From positions 37,339 to 101,338 of the forward strand of contig WSYH01001938.1 of assembly GCA_036426205.1 (NCBI GenBank): a DNA stretch of 64,000 nucleotides, given 5' to 3'. Shown here in pieces: positions 1 to 11,266 of the stretch (positions are counted from its first letter, which is position 1; each line of letters opens with the position of its first letter). This stretch comes from Ascaphus truei. Its lineage: Eukaryota; Chordata; Amphibia; Anura; Ascaphidae. The notes under the pieces are model-generated. The model ran no database searches and was not told the origin of the DNA. It saw only the letters and a list, made by a program, of their open reading frames with translations. The translations under genes and the position numbers were made by a program.

Positions 1-1150
1 AGAAAACGTGAATGTGATAGGTGGGAGCTGTTGATCAGAAAAGAACAACCTAGTGTTCCAATATTTGTGTGCAAAGAAAAGGATTGATGCAACGCTCACC
101 TAGTATCTATAAAGATTTTAGCAACGGTGCATTGGGATAATCATAAAATATGGGTCCAGATTAAGGACACACCTGCTGTTGTATTCTTTTTATTTATGGT
201 GCCTTTATCAATAACTTACTCCACGTGATTGAACCTGTGCAAGCATCTGTGTTGTGTAGAGATCAACAAGGAAACAAGGTCCTCATTGGATATGGTGACC
301 CCCACCAGAGTGATACATAGTATGATTGATTGATATTTATTCTCTAGGCTAGAGATACACCCATCCAGAGAAAAGCATCACTAACCCGCTGTTACTTTGT
401 TTGGTGCCCTGACAGCAGTTTAACTCTCACGGTGGAACCTGTGTCAGTGTTTGAGAAAGATTAAGGATGGGATTCAAATTGATCCCACAAGGTGTTTTAC
501 AGTACAGTTGGCACTTACCCGTAGGCAATAGGACACCAACACACAGGGAAGCTTCATCAGGGGTCGCTATTAACACTGGACCCCACTGGCGTTGTAGTTT
601 GAGAAGTAAATCACATAAAATATGGAGTCTGGATGGTCTTGGGACATTTCTATCTAGACGAGGGGCGTCAATCCTATGTATGATCCTAAGATCTTTCTAT
701 TTTAAGAGACTTGTGTATTCCCTAAGAGGGGAAGACCTATAGACCCATATGAGGATTGTGTGTTTATTATGGACATTGTATTCATGACATTAATTGAACT
801 TCCAGTAATACTATGCAATTAATCTAACTTTCGTTCTTGAATATGTTCTCTACTTAGAGGTTGAAATATTGTCACTAATTGTACCAGATATCTCCAATGT
901 TTACTCATGCATTCAATATTTTATTACCTTCCTTACAGCTATCCACATAGCTTGTTTGCATTCTCCATTTTAATATCACGTGTTGTGAAAATGTTTTATC
1001 TTTCATTCTTACAGGGGCGGACAAACATATTAAAACTAAACAGCCAGACAAAAATTTTAGGAGCCAGAACATAGTAGTAATAAACAATGGGGGTGGGTGG
1101 TGACTGTAACAGCACACCTGTCCCTCTCCTTCAGAGGCTGTGTCAGTGGG
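1..1150. other. No recognisable feature
   Basis: I see no coding region, tandem repeat or terminal repeat that I can support here. Open frames are short and lack family motifs. Near 545-560 the minus strand contains a CTGATGA followed by AGCTTCC, which recalls a hammerhead ribozyme start, but no matching GAAA box follows, so I do not call one. Confidence 0.5.
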
Positions 1151-1800
1151 GCCTATGCACTAAAGGTTAAAAAAAAAAAAATCGCCGGGCCAACGAGCGT
1201 TGCTATGACGGTATTCAGAAAGCCTTCATTACCTGTCATTGCAAAATTCACAAAATGGGCGATTAGCCGGTGATCTGATGAATGATCCCCTGAAAAGGCC
1301 TTATCTGGCGAGTTGTATCTGCTGCAGAGAGAGCTGCTCTGAGAGAGCTGTCTCTCCCTGTGCAAATATCGCCCGAAATGTATGTGTATAAATTTAAATT
1401 TTGTTAATAGTTTAGATAAGCAGGGGGTCTCCTGAGCTGAACCGCATTGGTTTCAGCCTCCGGGACCCCTACTTCCCGAGATACAGGCCCCGTTATGGGA
1501 TGACGGTATCTCCTATGCATTTTATTCCCATGGTCACGTGACGCGGACATTTAAGTGCATAGGAGATACCGGCACCCCATAATGGGGCCTGTATCTTGGG
1601 AAGTAGGGGGTCACTGAGGCTATCCGCTATAGTAATGAAATTTACTGTAAATGCATTTTTATTGCACAGGATTCATGCTAGGGGTCTCTGGTGCTAATAT
1701 TAATGGATATCAGCTCCAGAGATTCCCGGCATCAATCCTATGCAGGAAAAATGCATTTTTCCTGATCACCCTGGCAGTGGGCACCATTGGGTTAATCCCT
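1150..1800. repeat. Palindromic interspersed repeat, two nested inverted repeats
   Basis: Two imperfect palindromes lie side by side. Arms 1464-1519 and 1556-1612 pair at roughly 90 percent identity around a spacer holding CACGTG. Arms near 1650-1695 and 1712-1757 form a second palindrome bounded by ATGCATTTTT. Phrases such as GCAGGGGGTCTCCTGAGC recur in related form at 22.1-22.3, 22.9-23.1 and 63.8-64.0 kb, so this is a dispersed family, probably a MITE or foldback element. No coding capacity is visible. Confidence 0.6.
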
Positions 1801-2700
1801 TCTCACTCTAGGTAGGACAGGAAATAGACTTTTGCAGGTAGGCCATATAAGGCCCCTCCCTCTACCTGCACATTAGTCTTTTTCCTGTCCTCACAGCTAG
1901 GAGTAGGATTTTTTATTTTCTTCTCTCTTACATGTCCTGATGTGATTTGCGCACCTGTTTCTCCTTCGTTTGCTGATTGAATTTGGTTTGAATTCTACGT
2001 CAGGAGCTGCACTCATTAAGGATAGTATATCATCTGTGTTACCTTTGATTTGTTGTGATATTAATTGCGCTTGATTTTTCCTTGCCATGCATTCCAATGG
2101 CAGATCTGGCGGTTTTGGGCCTGTTTCCAGCAAAGACCAGCAGGTGGCATCCGAGAGGAGGGGCAGCGGTTTCCCATTGTAAGTCAATGGGGCCATTGAC
2201 TTCAATGGGAATTCCTCGACGCCGACCTCCTCACTGAGTTCAAGTTCACCTACATTTGGCGTGGGAACCTTAGGTTCTAGGGCACCTAGAAATAAAATTA
2301 TTTTTGCCCCTAGCTCCTAGGCCTCCCCACACACGACCACCACCGGGTCCGAGAATGAGGGACCCCTGTAAAGTGTCGAGCTCAGCAAGAGGGTCGCGCC
2401 ATTGACTCTAATGGCGGAGCGGATGTCCCATTGAATCTAATGGCGGCACTCGCCCATGCATTTCCTATGGTGGCACCAGCGATTGATTCCAATGGGAGAA
2501 AGCCGCGTGGCGGTAAAACGGCTAAGTTCAAAACTGTGAAATATGTAGGTCCATATCTCCGGTTCTGTGAGGACCAGAGGGCTGGGATTTGGGTCACATG
2601 TAGTCACTGCTCCGGCATGACTGCATGGCCAGTTCCAGCCCTCTCCAAACAACCAGACGGATCAGGATGGGAGACAAATGGTCGATCATAAACTCCTGAT
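1800..2700. other. Unassigned repeat-like sequence without genes
   Basis: There is no supported gene. Short self-complementary phrases built around CCATTGACTTCAATGG recur at 2090-2210 and 2400-2500, so it is probably old interspersed repeat, but I cannot assign a family. Confidence 0.4.
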
Positions 2701-3277
2701 CAAAGACTCCCCCACCCTGCTTGTGTATGCAAACACAGGAATGCAGGACATGGGTACTTGATATTAAGTGTTGTACTTCACACCTTAAATAAAGGTATCC
2801 TGGCCAAGCTAGACTTTAAGACGCCAGGCTTGTGGGAGGGGGGCTGAGGAACTAAGCCCCCTGATTAGAATAATATTCACCCAGTGGGCGGGTGTTAAGG
2901 TGCCCCTCAGGTGAGGTGGCAAGGAGAGATTGGGTGCAGGAAATTGTTCTCCAATGGCCTGCACTCAATAATAAGGTATAGACTGGAGATTGCATATAAA
3001 CCAGTGTCCAGCCTATACTCAGTGTTGTTCGTGTTTTCGTGACTTCAAGTTTACCAACTATTTAATGCCTGATGAATTGCTAATCCTGTTTCCTGATTAC
3101 TTCATCATCCCCATTCCAACCCTAAGTAAGTGTATATTTTGCCTGTTATTTTTATATCTTGTGTGTTCACCTTATTTAAGGAATAAACTCTAATTTATCA
3201 TATCTAAGTCGTGTTCAATTCAACACAGAGATATTTTGGTGTGTATTATTATAACCTATCACAAGTTCTCGTGACAG
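2700..3277 (+). mobile_element. Possible 5' LTR upstream of a tRNA-Leu primer-binding site
   Basis: This stretch lies directly upstream of a convincing primer-binding site, contains AATAAA-type signals near 2788 and 3182, and ends in CTCGTGACA (LTRs commonly end in CA). The left boundary is a guess: I found no second LTR in the window to compare with. Only the end near 3277 is reasonably supported. Confidence 0.35.
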
Positions 3278-3291
3278 GCTTATAGTTAAAC

Positions 3292-3310
3292 TGGTGGCAG
3301 CGGCGGGATT
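3292..3310 (+). other. Retroelement primer-binding site (tRNA-Leu type)
   Basis: TGGTGGCAGCGGCGGGATT is complementary to the 3' end of a vertebrate tRNA-Leu (acceptor ending GCTGCCA plus CCA), with one mismatch as I recall that tRNA. Its position just after a possible LTR and before gag-like sequence fits the minus-strand primer site of an LTR retrotransposon. Confidence 0.65.
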
Positions 3311-3430
3311 GAATTGAACCTGTATTACAGTTTACTGCGGGACTCTGTAATACAGTGGGAACTCGGGTGAATTGCGAGTTCCTAAGGCTAAAGATATTGG
3401 ACACACAGTGTACAACATATAACGCAAGAT

Positions 3431-3871
3431 ATGGCGCCACCTCACTGTTCCCTTACTTGTGAGAAGCATTGCATCCAGAACCAAAGTGCCGGCCATCCAT
3501 GTGACTGGAACCGGGCACCGAGACCGGAGGAGTGCATCAAGTCGGAGCGGGAACCTGCAGCCGGTAAAGCTGAGAGAGAGGCAGCGATCGGTGAGCACGA
3601 AACCCGGCAGGCTGAGGAAAGATCCACAGCTGCAGCTGCTGTAACCACCAAACCGCCCGGAGAGCAGGGAATGGACCCAGCTCCGGGACGGCATAGACTT
3701 GTGGAGGGAGCGGGTGATCGCGGAGACCCTGGGAGTCTTGCAGCAGAAGAGGTATCGGCCGTTGCGGTGGCCAGTCCATTTTCCCTGGAAGAGCTATCAC
3801 TGATTTCTGCGTGGGGAGGGATGTGGTCCCCGGCGGAGCGGAACGAGCTCAAGAAGCTGGCGATGTCCTGA
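3431..3871 (+). pseudogene. Unrecognised ORF downstream of the primer-binding site (gag-like position)
   Basis: A 146-codon frame rich in Glu, Ala and Arg begins about 120 bases after the primer-binding site, where a gag gene would start. I recognise no capsid motif. It ends 62 bases before the next frame, which carries a zinc knuckle, so the two may be pieces of one gag broken by a frameshift; a tandem duplication lies between them. It could also be chance coding in GC-rich DNA, because the opposite strand is open over a similar length. Confidence 0.3.
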
Positions 3872-3890
3872 CCCGCTTACCCCCTCCCTG

Positions 3891-4060
3891 AGCCCAGCGC
3901 TCAAGCAACTCCGCTCTTGACTCCGCAGCCTCTTGCGGGAGGTAGTCCACCGGCGGCAGAGAAGCTCCAGAAAGAGCCCGGCGCTCAAGCAAATTCGCCT
4001 TGGACTCAGCAGCCTCTTGTGGGGGGGTAGCCCACTGGCGGCGGAGGAGCTCCGGCAGAA
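3891..4060 (+). repeat. Tandem duplication, about 84 bp x 2
   Basis: Unit 1 (3891-3974) and unit 2 (3975-4060) both run from AGCCC(A/G)GCGCTCAAGCAA to GAGCTCC with several substitutions and small indels. The duplication sits at the junction of two gag-like frames and may explain the frame break there. Confidence 0.7.
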
Positions 4061-4673
4061 GCGGCGGTGTTACCACTGCAACAAAGCGGGCCACATCAAA
4101 GCCCAATGCCCGGACCGTGCGTGGTCGGGCGAAGAAGCCCCTCATGGCCAGAGCTCACGAGCTGCGGAAAAGATGACCCATTTAGCAGCATCCTCTGATG
4201 GCTCCCACCCAGCCAGGCTGACAACCCTTCGCGGGACTTCTCCTGGAGAACCTGGCTGGGCTGCATCGGCAACAGCGGCGGAGAGCGGCGGCCATCCATC
4301 TGATCCCAGCGGAGAACAGCAGAGCAGCGGCCGGAGCACATCTTTTCCGGTCATCAGCAGCGGAGCTCGGCAAGCGGTCGGCTTGCTACAACAAGATGCT
4401 GTAATACCTCTGGCCCGACCTGATATGGTCCGGCCAGTGGAAGTGCTCCCAGGACGCGGGCTGCAGGCGGCGGCGGAGGAGAAGCCGCAATTCCGGCATA
4501 CTGCCGGAGTCAATTTTATTTGGGGGAAGGTTTGGGGTGTGCGGGAGGTGGGTGTTTTACATTGTTTGGAGGAGTCAACGATCTTCAGCGATGACCGGAG
4601 CCCCATGATCTACGCCGGCGACCCTGTGCCGAAGCCGGGAGCTGTTGCGGCAGTTGCTCCCTGGCCAAAATGA
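3933..4673 (+). pseudogene. Gag-like frame with CCHC zinc knuckle
   Basis: Residues 46-59 of this 246-codon frame read CYHCNKAGHIKAQC, an exact C-x2-C-x4-H-x4-C knuckle of the type used by retroelement nucleocapsids to bind RNA. The rest is Ala/Gly/Ser/Pro-rich without a capsid motif I know. The knuckle follows a tRNA-Leu primer site and is separate from the second, Gypsy-type gag that starts near 4700. The region may therefore be the remains of one LTR element next to, or invaded by, another. Confidence 0.5.
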
Positions 4674-4699
4674 AGCCGGCGGCGGCCACTCCAGTTGGT

Positions 4700-5350
4700 G
4701 GAGTTTTTTGAACCAATGCTTTACCCAATTCGAGTTAATGCCCTCTCGATTGATCTTTTCAAGGTTGGGTTTATCATTTCGCACTTGCCTTGGCCTCACC
4801 CATCTGGGAACGGAGATTGGACCTCACCAATGATATTGTACGTTTCACCCGGGAATTCCGCAGGGTGTTAGACATGCCTGGATGCAAGGTAATGGCTGCT
4901 TCTTCCTTGTTGCATATCTCCCAGGGTAATCACCCCATCGCCCGATATGCTCTCTAGTTCCACACTATTGCTGCCGAGACCGGATGGAACAACGAGGCAC
5001 TGACAGCCGCTTTCTAGCAAGGCCTTTCTGAGTCCCTGATGGATGAGCTCACCGAGCAAGAGCATTCCACTGACCTCGAGGAACTCATCGCCCTATGCAT
5101 CTGGGTTGATCAGCGATTGCAGCAGAGAAGAGCAGAAAGAAGTTGGCGTTGGCAAGGTAGTCCAAGATCCCAGAGTTTCTACACAGGTATGGCTGATCCG
5201 CTCTTCCCAGATTTTGAGGAACCCATGCAAATCAACGGCAACAAGCTGTCCCCCGGCGAGAAACAGCGCCAACGTAGTGTCTGACTCTGCCTGTACTGTG
5301 GCAATGCAGGACACCAGGCACTCAATTGCCCACACAAGTCGGGGAATGGT
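4700..5350 (+). pseudogene. Ty3/Gypsy gag remnant (sushi-like)
   Basis: Read in the best frame, 4840-5150 matches the vertebrate Gypsy/sushi type of gag. It includes FTREFRRV, then MAASSLLHISQG, then TDLEELIALCI followed by a DQRLQQRRAER stretch. In-frame TAG codons near 4959 and 5017 break it. A second CCHC knuckle (CLYCGNAGHQALNC) lies at about 5287-5330. Gag would form the particle that packages element RNA. The protease and RT of the same element follow directly on the same strand. Confidence 0.7.
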
Positions 5351-5399
5351 ACATCCTAGTGAGAGCCAGGAGACACACTGGAAACAATACCCACTTCTC

Positions 5400-6182
5400 C
5401 TACAAAAAAAAATTGCCAGCTAGGATTTTAGTCTCTGTCACATTAACTGACGAGGCGAGAATTTCCCACACTACTGCACTGGCCTTTCTGGATTCTGGGT
5501 AGGGGGCAACTTCATCGATCAGGAGTTCGCTGAGAGAAACAATGTTCACCTCATACAGAAGAAGCACTCTGTGGGTCTGGAGGCCATTGACGGTCAACCT
5601 CTGTAACCAGCATTTATCTCACTACAAACTCTACCCTTTCAATTACGCACAGGTGAGGAACATACGGAGAGAATCCAGTTGGACGCCGTCCATAGCCCCT
5701 CAGTTGACATGATTCTTGGTCTTCTGTGGCTCCAGTTACACATCACACATATAGACTGGACTGATGCAGAACTTTTTCCATGGAGCCCTCATTGCTTCAA
5801 CAACTGTGCCATCACCGCCCAAAAATTATGTGGGGTTACTGTACCAGGAGAAGAGAGAATACACTTACCTGAGGTCTACGCTGAATTCCGAAACATCTTT
5901 GATAAGATATTAGGGTCTACCACCTGATTGTCCATTCAATTGCAACATCAATCTGCTGCCCAGCTCAGTGCTCCCCAGGGGATGCTCCTATCCGCTCTCC
6001 CTTCCGGAAACCAACACCATGAAAGAGTAAATTCAGGAGAATCTACAAAAGGGGTTCATTCAGAAATCCTCACCCCCCATGGGAGCAGGGTTCCTTTTTG
6101 TAAAGAAGAAAGATGGATCCCTTAGACCTTGCATTGAATATCGGGGCCTCAACAAGATCACCATCAGGAACAGATACTCCCT
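5400..6182 (+). pseudogene. Ty3/Gypsy protease and N-terminal RT remnant
   Basis: The order is as expected for Gypsy pol. An aspartic protease with AFLDSG at about 5480 comes first. A linker with MILGLLWLQLH and HIDWTDAE follows at 5700-5770, then the RT entry region with LPEVYAEFR (about 5866). The RT core begins around 6090-6180, with phrases equivalent to [13 protein letters not shown] and NKITIRNRY after small frame changes. Stops and frameshifts make it nonfunctional. Similarity ends at about 6182, before the RT catalytic motif, where unrelated sequence and then a minus-strand PLE begin. Confidence 0.8.
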
Positions 6183-6239
6183 GTCACGATGGACTGACCT
6201 TATCAATAATTTTATATTTTAGGGATCTCGATTGAGCAC

Positions 6240-7441
6240 ACAAGTTGAGCAAAATAAACTGACATTTATTTCCTTAATAGACAGACACACGACAACCTTA
6301 GAATATACTTAACAAAACACTTACTGAGGGAGAGAAAGGGATCAAATGCTACAATAGATATTCATCTCAAAAAAGCAACTAAATCAAATTCATATTGAGT
6401 CCATAAGGATTTCCTTCCAGAAATTTGGTTTAATCTGTCTCCTCCCCTCCAGCAGATCTTAGGACATTCAATGGCATGACATTTTAGCCCTTCAGAGCTC
6501 TGTGCATGTGCCATTTTAAAATGATGTGAAACATTATGAGTAATGAGTCCCCTTTTTATGTTGTACAGTATATGTGTTTGCCTAATCTTCTTTGGAGTAT
6601 CCTGCTCATGCGACCAACATATTGCAGGCCGCACGGGCACTCAAAGCAAATATACAACATATTGACTATGGCATTTAATAAGCGATTCAATTTTATATTC
6701 TTTATCAGTAATATTTAATCTAATTTTTTAAATTTTCACACTGTATTTGCATGCTATGCACTTGAACATGGATACTATCCTTTGATACTATCATTTACTT
6801 GATTGTTCAGATTACTGAAAGGGCAGCTTGGAGACAATTTAGTTTTTAAGTTGTTTGCTTTCCTAAAGTAGATTTCTGTTTGTTCTTTCAGATAATTCCA
6901 TGGGAGCTCATCTTGTCTCAGCAAACCCCCAATATTTACTAAAGATCCCTATAATTTTTGGTGCCATTGAATTATATTGTGTCACAAAATCAACTGTACC
7001 TTCTTGTTTTTATTTTTCATATCTTAATGTTTGTATGTCAAAAGTTTTGATCTTGTCATTTCACTCACAGTTTCAACAGCTTTATCAAGCAATTTCTGAT
7101 TACAATCTCTGTCAATAAACTTTTGTTTTAAAGCTTCAGCCTGTTTTTTAAATACCATTTCACTCGAACAGTTTCATTTTAGCCTCACCAGCTGACCCCT
7201 TGGAATATTCTTTATCCAATTTGGGTTGTGATGACTGCTGGCGAGGAGATAGTTGTTCGCTTGAACAGATTTATAATATGTTTTCGTTTCTATGGTATTA
7301 GACTCAATATATATTTGAAGATTTAAAATTTTATGCTTTCTTTGATTTGCTTGAATGTGAAATGAAGATTCCTATCATTGCTGTTTTAAACAACTCTAGT
7401 TCATCGAAATATCCCTTCCAGATGAATATTACGTAATCTAT
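6240..7441 (-). pseudogene. Penelope-like element, C-terminal RT and GIY-YIG endonuclease remnant
   Basis: On the minus strand, 6356-6650 encodes a decayed GIY-YIG endonuclease: a CGLQYVGR-like start, then YNIKRGLITHNVSHHFK, CWRGGDRLNQISGR and a VAFLR end. PLE-C has the same order (NIKRGLETHSVSSHFK, NWRGGDKINLISRR), so the two are close relatives. GIY-YIG nicks target DNA for PLE retrotransposition. Between 6720 and 7441 only scattered RT C-terminal residues can be read. It continues the RT upstream (higher coordinates). Confidence 0.75.
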
Positions 7442-8800
7442 TTAGTGCCGCAAGAGCACCAGATTCGCCCCATATGGGTATCGTCCTCCTGTATGCCCAT
7501 AAACAGACTGGGAGCGAATCTGGTCCCATGGCGGTACCACATATCTGTAAATAGAATTGTTTATCAAACATAAAAAATTATGATTCAAGATTAATTTAAT
7601 TCCTTCCAACACAAATTTAATCAATGATGTAGATGTTGTGTTGCTATGTTCGAGAACTCTGGCTATGGCTTCACAGCCCAACTGATGTGAAATTATTGTA
7701 TACAGGGATGTAACATCTCCTGTCACAAAAATGTATGTTGATTGCCATTGAATGTCCTCCAGTAACTGCAGAATATGTGTGGTATCCCTAAGGTGGGAAC
7801 GTAATCTCACCACGTATTGTTGAAGGTGGTGGTCTATAAATTGAGACAGAGGGGAGGAGAGGGAACCAATGCCCGATATAATAGGGCACCCGGGCGGTCT
7901 TTGTAAGTCCTTATGGATCTTAGGGATCATGTAAAAAATTGGGATCCTTGGATGAGAACATAAAAGAAAGTTATATTCATTTTCATTAATGATCTTATTA
8001 TCCAGACCTGTCTTCAATATAGTTAACAATTCAGCTTGATATTCTGGTAGGGGTTTTATGTTCAATGGACGGTAGGTGTCTTTGTCTCCCAGGATATGCC
8101 CTGCCTCCTCTAGGTAGTAAGTCGCATCCATTACAACTCTACCCCCCCTTTATCAGCTGTTTTAAAAACAATTTGGTCATTATTCTCAAGGTCCCTTATT
8201 GCTTTGATCTCTTCTTTATTAAGATTGCTTTTTTGGGGTCTATCGATTACATTAATTTTCTCTAGATCGGCCAAAACAATTTCAGCAAACATTTCTTCTA
8301 AATTGTCCCTTGCAAATCTCGGATAAAAGATTGAAGAGGGTTTACATTTAGTAAAATGACTATCCGTCATACTGTTATTACTTTCTAATGCACTTTGGTT
8401 TGTATTTTTTGCAAAAAATCTTTTTAATGTCAGTTTCCTTATGAATTTTTGGACATCTATATAGATGCTGAAGTTGTTAAGGCCACAGACAGGGGCAAAT
8501 GAAAGTCCCTTGCCCAATATTTGTTTTTCATTATCAGTCAAAGTATGTTTGCTGATATTGAAAATATTGTTTTGATGTTTAAGTGTTCTAGCCTTTTTTA
8601 TTTGTGTGTTTTTCTGATAAGTTTTTTCCTTTCCTCCTCTTGTGCACCTTTTTTGTTTATTCTTTTCTTTGTATTTGATGAATCTATCTTCCTGTCTGAT
8701 TCTCCTCTCTGAAACTCCTGGTCCCTTTCCCTTTTCCAATCTAAAAAAGAGAACGTAGGTCTCTTTTCTACTTTGGAATCCTGTTTTTTCTGTCTTTAAT
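7442..8800 (-). pseudogene. Penelope-like element, N-terminal domain and RT remnant
   Basis: Minus-strand reading gives the PLE signature in order: GKGLSFAPVCG, VQKFIRKLTLKRFF, then KTADKGG, PRIPIFYMIPKIHKD, RPPGCPIISGIGSLSSPLSQFID, and motif A in FVTGDVTSLYTIIS. Reading order breaks near 8130 and again after the motif corresponding to GTAMG, so it is dead. Upstream, the frame is open back to a TTTTTTA at 8742-8748 and includes a Lys/Arg-rich linker. The element appears to sit in a minus-strand Gypsy element: Gypsy sequence resumes around 8790-8946. Confidence 0.8.
8742..8748 (-). promoter_or_regulatory. Putative -1 ribosomal frameshift heptamer T TTT TTA
   Basis: On the minus strand the heptamer lies in the ORF1 frame as TCT TTT TTA GAT (S-F-L-D). 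The RT frame of this PLE copy is the -1 frame and is open from here to the RT. The same heptamer with the same framing occurs in four other PLEs of the window (28734, 34548, 45667, 61850). Confidence 0.6.
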
Positions 8801-8946
8801 GTCAATTGTCTGTTTACCACCAATAGTACTTCTAGACACTTCAATACTGAGATGTTATTTATTAGGGAGTATAGTCTCCAGATAATCCTCGGATTTGTCG
8901 TCAACCAGAAACTGACGTGAAAGGGCATCGGCCTTAACATTCTTTG
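8790..8946 (-). pseudogene. Ty3/Gypsy RNase H to integrase linker remnant
   Basis: The minus strand reads GSKNVKADALSRQF followed by acidic residues and ETILP, the well-known Gypsy linker after RNase H. It continues the RNase H fragment at 9387-10030, from which it is separated by a 412-bp insertion. The lower-coordinate limit is where PLE sequence begins. Confidence 0.75.
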
Positions 8947-8960
8947 AACCTTGTAAAAAA

Positions 8961-9133
8961 ATTATGCAACTAATTTTTACAGATTTATTATAAATGATTC
9001 TTTCTGGTAATGTACAGGTTATTAAGAATTTATATTAGTGTTAGGTACCTTTGAGATGTAGTCTGCCGTGTAGGTGCTCAAGAGTTTACAAAACTTTGGC
9101 CAAAGAGTTAACTAAAAGACCATTTTATTCAAA

Positions 9134-9182
<49 letters not shown>

Positions 9183-9372
9183 GGCACTGTATCGTTTATA
9201 GGTGTCATTGGATGTGCACTGAGCTCTGTCTGTGTTTCATGTTCTGTCTCTGGTTTTAAAAATATATATTGCCATGCTCAGTAGCACTCCTCTGTGACAC
9301 ATATGCTTATATATATGTTGTGGTTATTTTGGGGGTTCAATATGAGCTTGTAGGTGTCCTGTATGTTTTAGA
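8961..9372. mobile_element. 412-bp insertion with 14-bp target duplication and (TA)n
   Basis: The 14-bp sequence AACCTTGTAAAAAA occurs on both sides (8947-8960 and 9373-9386). The Gypsy reading frame resumes across the duplication, so this is a genuine insertion. It contains a TA dinucleotide tract at about 9137-9178. I see no terminal inverted repeat or coding region; a retroposed fragment is one possibility, since target duplications of this length suit LINE-type machinery. Confidence 0.65.
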
Positions 9373-9386
9373 AACCTTGTAAAAAA

Positions 9387-10030
9387 GAAATAATTAAATT
9401 GAAACTAAAAAAGAAAAGCGACCAGTGGGCTTGTCGGGCACCTAGGCGTCGCGCGCATCCGAAGAAAAGGCAATTTTTGTGGTCGGTTAAGATGTTGCTA
9501 GGATTCTCCATGCCCTCCAATATATGCCCCCATTCTTACAGAGCTAGCTTAATTGCAAGAAGTTCACGGTTACCTACATCATAATGTTGCTCAGCAGGAG
9601 AAATATTTTTCAAGAAAAAGGCACATAAGTGGAGTCTGGCTTGAGGTGTCCTTCTTTGTGATAGAATGGCTCCGGCCCCGACATCGGATGCATCTATCTC
9701 TAAGGTGCATGGTAGTTTGGGATCCGGATGTATGAGGGTGGGTGCCAAAACAAAGGTGTTTTTTAAGTGATCAAAAGCTAGAATGCCAGCTGGTGACCAG
9801 GAAGCAGGATCCGCACCTTTCTTTGTCAAGGCAGTAATGGGAGCTATCGCAGAAGAAAAGTCCTGAATGAACCTGCGATAATAGTTTGAGAAGCCCAGAA
9901 AGCATTGTACGGCCTTAAGAGTAGTCGGGCATGGTCAATCCAGGACTGCCTTTACCTTAGCTGGATCCATGGTGAGGCCGGTGTCAGAGATAATATACAC
10001 CAAAAATGCCATGGAGGTTTGATGGAACTG
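9387..10030 (-). pseudogene. Ty3/Gypsy RT C-terminus and RNase H remnant
   Basis: Minus-strand reading gives FLGFSNYYRRFIQDFS, then TKKGADPASWSPAG, the RNase H start LEIDASDVGAGAILSQR, AEQHYDVGNRELLAI and an EWRHLLEG...LTDHKN block. These follow the standard Gypsy order. It is about one third of a pol gene. The frame is broken at 9829 and again near 9530. This copy has the opposite orientation to the Gypsy remnant at 4.7-6.2 kb, so it is a separate element. Confidence 0.85.
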
Positions 10031-10191
10031 ACATTTTTCCAGTTTGGCAAAGAGTAGTCATTTATAGTCATTTTAGATTCATCCATAAACCAAACCAATA
10101 TGTTCAACACCATATACATCTCTCAAATGTCATATTTTTGATAACCAAATTGAAGGTTCCTTTTTTATTTTCTACATACAGTACTCTAGAC

Positions 10192-10530
10192 CAGGGGGGC
10201 GCAATCTTTTTCCCCTGCGTCCCCTGCTGGCTTTCCCACTCTCCTCACGCCCCCCCCTCTTACCTTGATTCAGACGTCCTGGCGTCATGACGCCACATTG
10301 TCATGGCAAAGTGACATCACATGACCCTGCAGCTTCATTTGATTCCGCGTTGCCATGCGACACATCACCAGGAGGGTCTGAATCAAGGTAAGTAAAGTTT
10401 ACCTTACCTTAGTAAGGCCCTTCAGCTCCCCCGGCATTAATTTAAATGCTTTCTGGAAGTGAGCATGGGGCCTCTGTAAATCCTGCACCCCCTGCACCGA
10501 ATCTCGCACCCCCCACTTTGCGCACCGCTG
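10192..10530. mobile_element. hAT-type MITE with 8-bp target duplication
   Basis: The element starts CAGGGGGGCGCAA and ends TTGCGCACCGCTG, so its ends are imperfect inverted repeats. It is flanked on both sides by CTCTAGAC (10184-10191 and 10531-10538), which fits the nTCTAGAn target preference of hAT transposons. At 339 bp with no ORF it is non-autonomous. Internal inverted phrases (CTTGATTCAGAC near 10265 and GTCTGAATCAAG near 10376) extend the fold. Confidence 0.85.
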
Positions 10531-10851
10531 CTCTAGACATATATTTATTTCAATATGTAAAAAATTAAAGGCTTTTTTAAAATGTGATATTTTTTTTATA
10601 TTTGAGAAATATTAGTTTTTCTTTCTACATACTGCATCATTTTTGTGCACAATAGACTCTTTGATAATTAACCTCCCTGGGCTTAGTATTTTAGTAAAAA
10701 ATATTTTTTCTCAACCTTTGCTTCTTTCTGGATGTTGCTTCATCAATGCACCACTGATCTTTGGCCATAATCTTTCCTCTTCAGAAGACATTCAAGAAAA
10801 TGTAGACCACTCTTATTCCCCCACAACTTATTAATTTCCATATTTACAGTA

Positions 10852-10872
10852 CAGCCGCGGCCCCTTTTATTC
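10852..10872 (+). repeat. Left terminal inverted repeat of the 8.3-kb transposon
   Basis: It starts CAGCCGCGGCC directly after TA and carries TTTATT from position 15 to 20, a spacing shared with the right end, with forkhead transposon copy 2 and with two MITEs at 33.2 and 34.7 kb. Confidence 0.7.
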
Positions 10873-11266
10873 TTCAACATCACCGCATTTCTCCGGGATT
10901 TTTTTCGAATTCCATGCACTTGACCGCGTTCATGCCGCATTCTGACCGCATTCATACCGCATTCATGTGGCATTCACAGCAGCGGTTGATGCGCGGTTGA
11001 TGTGTTTATTGATAATGGTTCGGATTTAATTGGTTGCAATTCTTCGCGTGTCCGCCAGATGGCAGATATTCATGAATTGTAATGCGCATGCGCTTCAGTA
11101 ATGTGTCGACTTGCAGGTGTTTCGTTTAATACCACAGTGGTCTATTGTAAATTGGCCTTGGAACTGAAGGAAGAGGTTACAATAATGCATCAATTTAGGC
11201 TTTTCATATTAAAGAAAGACAAGCACCAGTTTCTGGTCTGGTTATTGTCCAGAGATTCCCGCCGCC

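Noticed and set aside
540..560. Hammerhead-like CTGATGA on the minus strand
   Set aside because: No GAAA box or stem III follows, so it is not a ribozyme motif.
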